From an uncultured Clostridia bacterium (GTDB taxonomy: Bacteria > Bacillota > Clostridia > Christensenellales > Aristaeellaceae): DNA of 9,997 bases. This document shows positions 6,212 to 9,997 of this stretch, piece after piece; within the stretch, counting starts at the first letter, position 1; each line of letters starts with the position of its first letter. The stretch covers positions 1 to 9,997 of the forward strand of contig CAKTTL010000098.1 in the NCBI GenBank assembly GCA_934615235.1. Reading direction: 5' to 3'. The notes beneath the pieces are model-generated. The model did no database searches, was not told where the DNA came from, and saw only the letters and a program-made list of their open reading frames with translations. Made by a program: the position numbers and the translations under genes.

Positions 6212-7435
6212 ATGGGAAGCAGATTCCATATACAGATGATGGACAACTTTGCCCTCTATATTGACGAGCGCCACGTGGAATACCTTGCCTCCAAGACGCG
6301 CAAGGGCGCGGCGCTGATTGAGTATCTGGTGCTCAACCACGGCCAGGCCGTGCCGAACTATCGCATTCTGGCCACGCTCTGGGCGGACGATCGCAGCGCC
6401 AACCCGGAAAGCGCGCTGAAAACCCTCGTCAGCCGCCTGCGCGCGCAGCTCAATCAGATTCACCCTGAGCTGGGCAGCTGCATCGTGGCCGACCGCGGCG
6501 CGTATCACTGGCAGACGCTGCCGGGCATGACCGTCGACGTATACGAGATTGAATCGATTTTCGAAGCGCTTTCCGCCGCGAAGGTGGATAACGCGCGCAG
6601 GCGCGAGCTGTATCGCCGCCTGATGGAGCTGTATACCGGCGATCTGCTGCAGAACGCCGAGCAGAACGAGTGGGCGCTTGCCCGCGCGACGGCGCTGCAC
6701 AACCAGTATATGTCCTCTGTTTATTCCTATATAGAGCTGCTCAAGAGCGACGAAGACTGGGATCAGGTGGCATGCGCGTGCCGCCGCGCGCTGGACGTCG
6801 ATAATTTCGACGACCGTCTGCACATGGAGCTCATGTCCGCGCTCATCAACACCAACCGCACCAGCGAGGCGCTCGTGCAGTACAAGCATGTCATGCACCT
6901 CAACTACCGCTATCTGGGCGTGCGGCCGAGCGACGACATGCAGGAGTTCTACAAGCAGATCGTCCGCGCGGGCAAAACGCTCGATCTCAACCTCGAGTCC
7001 ATCCGCAACGAGCTGCGCGAAAGCGGCGAACAGCGCGGCGCGTTCGTCTGCGAATATGCGGTTTTTAAGGAAATTTATAACCTGCAGATGCGCAACCTCG
7101 AGCGCCTGGGGTCGACGATGTTCCTGGCGGTGATCATGGTAGGTAACCCGGAGGAGGCGGGGAAGGACAGCATCAAGCAGGACAACATCATGAACGGATT
7201 GCTTGAAATCCTGCGCCCCAACCTGCGCAAGGGCGATACCATCACCCATTTCTCCCCGACCATCTTCGCGCTTCTGCTGCCGACGGTGAATTACACGACT
7301 GGTAACATGGTAATGGAACGTGTAAGAAAGCTTTTCTACAAAAAGTATCCAAATTCGAATATTCCGTTTAATTACCGCGTTGGCCCTCTTTCGTCCGATA
7401 TGCACCTGCCGGAAAAAAAGGAGGAAAAAAAGTAA
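6212..7435 (+). CDS. BTAD (SARP-like) transcriptional regulator with degenerate GGDEF-like C-terminus
   Basis: A 407-residue cytoplasmic protein. Residues about 5-105 form an OmpR/SARP-type winged helix (SKTRKGAALIEYLVLNHGQAV, then ALKTLVSRLRAQL as the probable recognition helix). Residues about 107-255 form a bacterial transcriptional activation domain of TPR-like helices (VDVYEIESIFEAL, LYTGDLLQNAEQNEWALARA, RRALDVDNFDDRLHMELMSALINTNRTSEALVQY). Residues about 277-392 look like a nucleotide-cyclase/GGDEF-type fold: MFLAVIMVG, then LLEILRPNLRKGDTITHFSPTIFALLLPTVN and MVMERVRKLFYKKY, with SPTIF where GGDEF would be, so it should not make cyclic di-GMP. The Lys-rich tail ends the protein. The start follows GGAAGGA by about 8 bases. 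Its place between the pilus-like operon and the surface-protein genes makes it a candidate local regulator. Confidence 0.85.
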   Translation: MGSRFHIQMMDNFALYIDERHVEYLASKTRKGAALIEYLVLNHGQAVPNYRILATLWADDRSANPESALKTLVSRLRAQLNQIHPELGSCIVADRGAYHWQTLPGMTVDVYEIESIFEALSAAKVDNARRRELYRRLMELYTGDLLQNAEQNEWALARATALHNQYMSSVYSYIELLKSDEDWDQVACACRRALDVDNFDDRLHMELMSALINTNRTSEALVQYKHVMHLNYRYLGVRPSDDMQEFYKQIVRAGKTLDLNLESIRNELRESGEQRGAFVCEYAVFKEIYNLQMRNLERLGSTMFLAVIMVGNPEEAGKDSIKQDNIMNGLLEILRPNLRKGDTITHFSPTIFALLLPTVNYTTGNMVMERVRKLFYKKYPNSNIPFNYRVGPLSSDMHLPEKKEEKK

Positions 7436-7484
7436 AAAACATTTGAAAATTGCATGAGATGTGACCGTCCAAGTAACTGACGAG

Positions 7485-7493
7485 TGGTAAAAT
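7485..7493 (+). promoter_or_regulatory. Possible extended -10 promoter for the Glu/Pro-rich protein gene
   Basis: TGG followed by TAAAAT (7488-7493) fits an extended -10 element about 57 bases before the ATG at 7550. No acceptable -35 box is seen at 16-18 bases; GTGACC at 7461-7466 is too far upstream. The region 7436-7549 shows no hairpin terminator for the regulator gene. Confidence 0.35.
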
Positions 7494-7549
7494 AAGCCAT
7501 GTAAATGAGATACAACACTTCGTCATATAAAACAAGGAGGGTCCCAATC

Positions 7550-8227
7550 ATGAAAAAGATGCTGAAAGTGTTCGTCGCCGTCCTGCTCGCCGTCTCCCTG
7601 ATGGCCTCCATGGCGCTCACGGTTTACGCCGAAGAGCCGGTTGAAGACGTCGTTGAAATCATCGAGGAAGAGCCGGTCTTCGAGGAAGAAGAACCCATCG
7701 AGGAAGAACCCGTTGTCGAAGAAGAACCCGTCGTCGAAGAAGAACCGACGGAAGAGCCGGTCGAAGATTTCGTTGAAATCATCGAAGACGAACCGACCGA
7801 AGAGCCGACCGAAGAGCCGGTGATCGAAGAAGAACCCACCGAAGAGCCCACCGAGGAACCCACCGAAGAACCGGTTGTCGAAGAGCCCGTCGTTGAGGAG
7901 CCTGTCATCGAAGAGCCCGTTGTCGAAGAAGAGGAAGAAGAAATCCCCTTCACCGGCACGGTTGAAATCCGCATGATCGTGGACGATCCGGAAAAGGCGC
8001 TCGAATACGGCGACCTGATCACCCTCGAAGCGGTCATCGCGCTCGACAACGAAGGCGTTGCCTACCGCATCGTCTGGGAAGCCTTCAAGGGCATGACCGA
8101 CGAATCCGGCGCTCCCGTCTGGGAAGTCGTGGACGACAGCGACACGCCGCTCTACTTCTTCGAGCTGACCGAAGAAACCGCGGCCTGGGAATATCGCGTC
8201 TCCCTCATGCCGCTGGATGCGGAGTAA
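7550..8227 (+). CDS. Secreted Glu/Pro-rich stalk protein with C-terminal beta-rich domain
   Basis: A 225-residue protein with a Sec signal peptide (MKKMLKVFVAVLLAVSLMASMALTVYA) and likely cleavage after Ala27. Residues 28-131 are a very acidic low-complexity stalk built from EEPVV, EEPTEEP and related units. Residues 136-225 form a compact domain (TVEIRMIVDD, EYGDLITLEAVIALDNEGVAYRIVWEAFKG, ETAAWEYRVSLMPL) that is similar to the C-terminal domain of the next protein. No LPXTG motif, lipobox or SLH domain is visible, so the attachment mode is unknown. The start follows AAGGAGG by 9 bases. The gene is probably the first of a set of surface-protein genes; its role (binding, spacer, ion-binding stalk) is unknown. 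Confidence 0.85.
   Translation: MKKMLKVFVAVLLAVSLMASMALTVYAEEPVEDVVEIIEEEPVFEEEEPIEEEPVVEEEPVVEEEPTEEPVEDFVEIIEDEPTEEPTEEPVIEEEPTEEPTEEPTEEPVVEEPVVEEPVIEEPVVEEEEEEIPFTGTVEIRMIVDDPEKALEYGDLITLEAVIALDNEGVAYRIVWEAFKGMTDESGAPVWEVVDDSDTPLYFFELTEETAAWEYRVSLMPLDAE
7631..7942 (+). repeat. Degenerate Glu/Pro coding repeat tract
   Basis: The region encodes residues 28-131, almost only Glu, Pro, Val, Thr and Ile. A 16-residue block, EEPVEDVVEIIEEEPV (7631-7678), recurs 120 bases later as EEPVEDFVEIIEDEPT (7751-7798). Between and after these are short E-E-P units with varied codons, so the tract is old or selected at the protein level rather than freshly duplicated. Confidence 0.8.
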
Positions 8228-8263
8228 GCCGGAGCGCGGCGCAGCCGCCCCGCATCAACGATG

Positions 8264-8288
8264 AAGCCGGAACGCGCAGTTCCGGTTT
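8264..8288 (+). terminator. Hairpin after the Glu/Pro-rich gene, probable weak terminator
   Basis: CCGGAAC (8267-8273) and GTTCCGG (8279-8285) pair around a 5-base loop; flanking AAG and TTT extend the stem to about 10 pairs with one G-U. The T tract after it is short (TTT then C), so termination may be partial and the next gene may receive read-through. Confidence 0.5.
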
Positions 8289-8362
8289 CTGCGCATCAGG
8301 AAATCCGGAGTAGTTTCTACCTATTATATATCGCATTCATTCATTGCAAGGAGGATGGAACC

Positions 8363-8899
8363 ATGAAACAGGGAATGAGGAAGATTCTCGCAGTGCTGAC
8401 GATGCTTGCGCTCGTGCTGTCGCTGGGCAGCGCGCTGGCGGAGCGTCAGCCGATCGTGTCCAAGCCATTCCGCATCCCGGCGGTGCAGCCGAAGGCGACG
8501 GCCACGCCGGAGCCGACTGTCGAGCCGACGGCGGAACCCACGGCGGAACCCACGGCGGAACCGACCGCTGAGCCCACGGCCGAGCCTTCTGCGGAAGCGA
8601 CCGCCGAGCCGACCGCGGAACCCACGGCGGAGCCGGTGCGCACGGTTTCCTTCACCTTCGCCTGGGAGGGCGAAACAGTGCAGTACGGCGATGTGATCAC
8701 GCTCGTCCCTGTTCTGGAGGGCTACGACGGCGTGGCTTACCAGCTTCTCTGGCAGTACAGCACGGACAACGCCGACTGGGTTGATTACGCCGTTGGCGAT
8801 GCGTCCTACGTCATCAGCGAGGAGAACGTCTCCTGGTTCTGGCGTCTGGTAGTGAATATCGAGGGCGCTGACGCGCCGGTTGAACAGCCGGCCGCGTAA
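8363..8899 (+). CDS. Secreted PTAE-repeat protein with the same C-terminal domain
   Basis: A 178-residue protein with a Sec signal peptide ending LSLGSALA (cleavage after residue 26). Residues 49-91 are a Pro-Thr-Ala-Glu repeat stalk. Residues about 94-168 form a beta-rich domain: TVSFTFAWEGETVQYGDVITLVPVLEGYDGVAYQLLWQYSTDNADWVDY, then ISEENVSWFWRLVVNIEG. YGDVITL and GVAYQLLWQ match YGDLITL and GVAYRIVWE of the preceding protein, so the two genes are paralogous in their C-terminal half. The pattern of Trp-containing strands recalls Ig-like modules of clostridial surface proteins. No cell-wall sorting signal is seen. The start follows AAGGAGGAT by about 7 bases; the in-frame ATG at 8261 lies inside the terminator hairpin region and lacks a signal peptide and ribosome site. 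Confidence 0.85.
   Translation: MKQGMRKILAVLTMLALVLSLGSALAERQPIVSKPFRIPAVQPKATATPEPTVEPTAEPTAEPTAEPTAEPTAEPSAEATAEPTAEPTAEPVRTVSFTFAWEGETVQYGDVITLVPVLEGYDGVAYQLLWQYSTDNADWVDYAVGDASYVISEENVSWFWRLVVNIEGADAPVEQPAA
8507..8635 (+). repeat. 12-base PTAE coding repeats
   Basis: Tandem units encode Pro-Thr-Ala-Glu, about ten imperfect copies with variants PTVE, PSAE and AEAT. Three neighbouring copies (about 8527-8562) are nearly identical in DNA (ACGGCGGAACCC), which would favour slippage and copy-number change between strains. The copies further downstream have varied codons. Confidence 0.85.
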
Positions 8900-8913
8900 C
8901 GCAGCGCTGATCA

Positions 8914-8945
8914 AGTTCCTTCCCCCGCACGCGGGAGAGGGAACT
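8914..8945. terminator. Strong hairpin between two surface-protein genes
   Basis: AGTTCC (8914-8919) pairs with GGAACT (8940-8945), and CCCG (8924-8927) pairs with CGGG (8932-8935) around the loop CACG. The four bases between add one G-U, two normal pairs and one C-A mismatch, giving a 14-step stem. No T run follows on the plus strand. It may be a terminator, an mRNA stabiliser between genes, or one copy of a dispersed palindromic repeat. Confidence 0.5.
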
Positions 8946-9003
8946 AGGCGTCTCCGGGAGTAATTTTGAAAAACGTCAAAAAAAGTGCGGAGGGATCGAG
9001 CAC

Positions 9004-9997
9004 ATGAGAAAGTTCAAAAAATTTATCGCGCTGCTGATGACGGTAATGATGTTCATCAGCATGCTGCCGATGGACGCGCTGGCGGAGATCATCGCCGGCG
9101 GCGGCAATGCGAGCTCGGGACAGCAGTTCCCGATTGCGGTACTGTCGGTGACGACACCGCCGACTGTGACGCGCACCTATGTCTTCGTGAATGGCAAAAA
9201 TGATAATGGCGAAGATAACGTGTTCGCGAGCCAGATTCTGAAGAACGGCGAAGAACTGGTGAACCCCGGCACGCCGTCGTATCCGGTGGCGGATCAGGCT
9301 GCGAATAAGGAATTCACGGGCTGGTATATTGGTGACGAAAAGATCACCTTCCCTTATACAGCCTCTGTAGGCACAACGTCTGATACCGTCACCGTTGAAG
9401 CCCGCTTTGATGACGTGTACTTCGTCTTCTTCACCAACCTGAATGGCGATGTCATGGTCACGAAGAAGGGCAAAGTGGGCGAGGAGATTTCCACTGAGGG
9501 CGTGACCTATCCTGTCGGTAATGAGCAGTCCATTATCGGCTGGAATTACACGGGCAATGAAGATGACCCGCTGATTTCTGAGGTTAAACTTGAGGGCGGG
9601 GATGTTACGCTGAAGGCGGTAGTTAAAGATGGTCACTGGATCACCTACGATTCGCAGGGCGGCACCTATGTCGCGCCCGCGTTCGTAAAGGGCGGCGCAA
9701 CGACCACCGCGCCCGCCGCCCCCACCCGCCCCGGATATACCTTCCACCACTGGTCTGAAGCCGCGGGCGGCGCGGCGTTCGACTTCGGGCAGCAGCTCGA
9801 TCAGGCACTGACGCTCTACGCCGTCTGGACGCCTAATTCCAATACGCGCTACACCGTCATTCATTGGCTGGAAAACGCCGATGACATTGAGTATTCCTAC
9901 AGGGAATCCGAAACCAAGAGCGGCGCTACCGGCGCGCAGACCAGCGCGGCGGCGAAGAGCTATACCGGCTTCACCGCGCAGACCATTGCGCAGCAGA
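9004..9997 (+). CDS. InlB B-repeat (Listeria-Bacteroides repeat) surface protein, 3' end outside window
   Basis: The open frame runs from ATG at 9004 past the window end with 331 residues visible and no stop. The signal peptide MRKFKKFIALLMTVMMFISMLPMDALA is cleaved probably after Ala27. Residues about 57-135 and 138-207 look like diverged repeats (FTGWYIGDEKITF...VTVEARF; YFVFFTNLNGDVMVTKKGKVGEEI...IIGWNYTG...VTLKAVV). Residues 212-276 are a clear Flg_new/InlB B-repeat: ITYDSQGGTYVAPAFVKGG, APTRPGYTFHHWSEAAGG and ALTLYAVWTP. After it, YTVIHWLENADDIEYSYRESETKSGATG is the linker module common in large clostridial adhesin-like proteins. GGAGG lies 10 bases before the start. The role is probably surface adhesion or sensing; anchoring signals would be at the unseen C-terminus. 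Confidence 0.88.
   Translation, partial: MRKFKKFIALLMTVMMFISMLPMDALAEIIAGGGNASSGQQFPIAVLSVTTPPTVTRTYVFVNGKNDNGEDNVFASQILKNGEELVNPGTPSYPVADQAANKEFTGWYIGDEKITFPYTASVGTTSDTVTVEARFDDVYFVFFTNLNGDVMVTKKGKVGEEISTEGVTYPVGNEQSIIGWNYTGNEDDPLISEVKLEGGDVTLKAVVKDGHWITYDSQGGTYVAPAFVKGGATTTAPAAPTRPGYTFHHWSEAAGGAAFDFGQQLDQALTLYAVWTPNSNTRYTVIHWLENADDIEYSYRESETKSGATGAQTSAAAKSYTGFTAQTIAQQ

Noticed and set aside
6089..7405. Long minus-strand open frame of 438 codons opposite the BTAD regulator
   Set aside because: The plus-strand frame has recognisable winged-helix and BTAD motifs and its own promoter and ribosome site. The minus frame has a composition typical of antisense to GC-rich genes and no domain I recognise.
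7624..8049. Minus-strand Ser/Gly/Thr repeat open frame
   Set aside because: It is the reverse reading of the Glu/Pro codon repeats and has no independent start signal.
8322..8330. AT-rich TATTATATA as a -10 box for the PTAE gene
   Set aside because: No TG extension and no -35-like hexamer at 16-18 bases; left uncalled although a promoter in 8289-8345 remains possible.
7631..8635. CRISPR-like regular repeats
   Set aside because: The repeats are in-frame coding repeats (Glu-Pro and PTAE units) without spacers or palindromic repeat units.
8944..9864. Minus-strand open frame of 306 codons opposite the InlB-repeat gene
   Set aside because: The plus frame has a signal peptide, a ribosome site and clear B-repeat motifs; the antisense frame shows none.

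Overview
The window is GC-rich with Gram-positive style ribosome binding sites (AAGGAGG-like), Sec signal peptides, a Glu/Pro-rich and a Pro-Thr-Ala-Glu-rich secreted protein, and an InlB-type repeat protein. This fits a high-GC gut-type Clostridia (Bacillota) genome. That placement is inference from gene content and style; there is no rRNA or other marker gene in the window.

Left end, minus strand (25-1419): a small membrane-anchored protein of unknown function, followed 42 bases later by a sugar-transfer-associated ATP-grasp protein. They form a two-gene unit read leftwards from a promoter near 1461-1488.

Centre, plus strand (1591-6139): a compact seven-gene operon diverges from the left unit. 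It starts with a secreted or membrane-anchored transglutaminase-like protein. Then come a GspF/PilC-type inner-membrane platform protein, four small single-membrane-pass proteins of pseudopilin or assembly-accessory type (one probably DUF4860), and a PilT-like hexameric ATPase. The last five genes are joined by 4- to 13-base overlaps, so they are translationally coupled. No PilB/GspE extension ATPase, prepilin peptidase, canonical major pilin or secretin is visible. This is either part of a larger type IV pilus locus or a reduced, poorly described pilus/secretion-like machine. The promoter region (1515-1566) carries a stack of palindromes, including an 8-bp inverted repeat over the -35 box.

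Next (6212-7435): a BTAD/SARP-type regulator with an OmpR-type winged helix, a TPR-like BTAD domain, and a C-terminal region that resembles a GGDEF fold without the catalytic motif. Its promoter also contains paired TTACAT/ATGTAA half sites, suggesting shared control with the pilus-like operon.

Right end (7550-9997): three consecutive Sec-exported proteins. The first two share a homologous C-terminal beta-rich domain but carry different low-complexity stalks (Glu-Pro and PTAE repeats). The third is an InlB/Listeria-Bacteroides-repeat surface protein that runs off the window. Together the window reads as a cell-surface locus: a pilus-like export machine, a regulator, and candidate surface or adhesion proteins. 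The functional link between these blocks is inferred only from adjacency.
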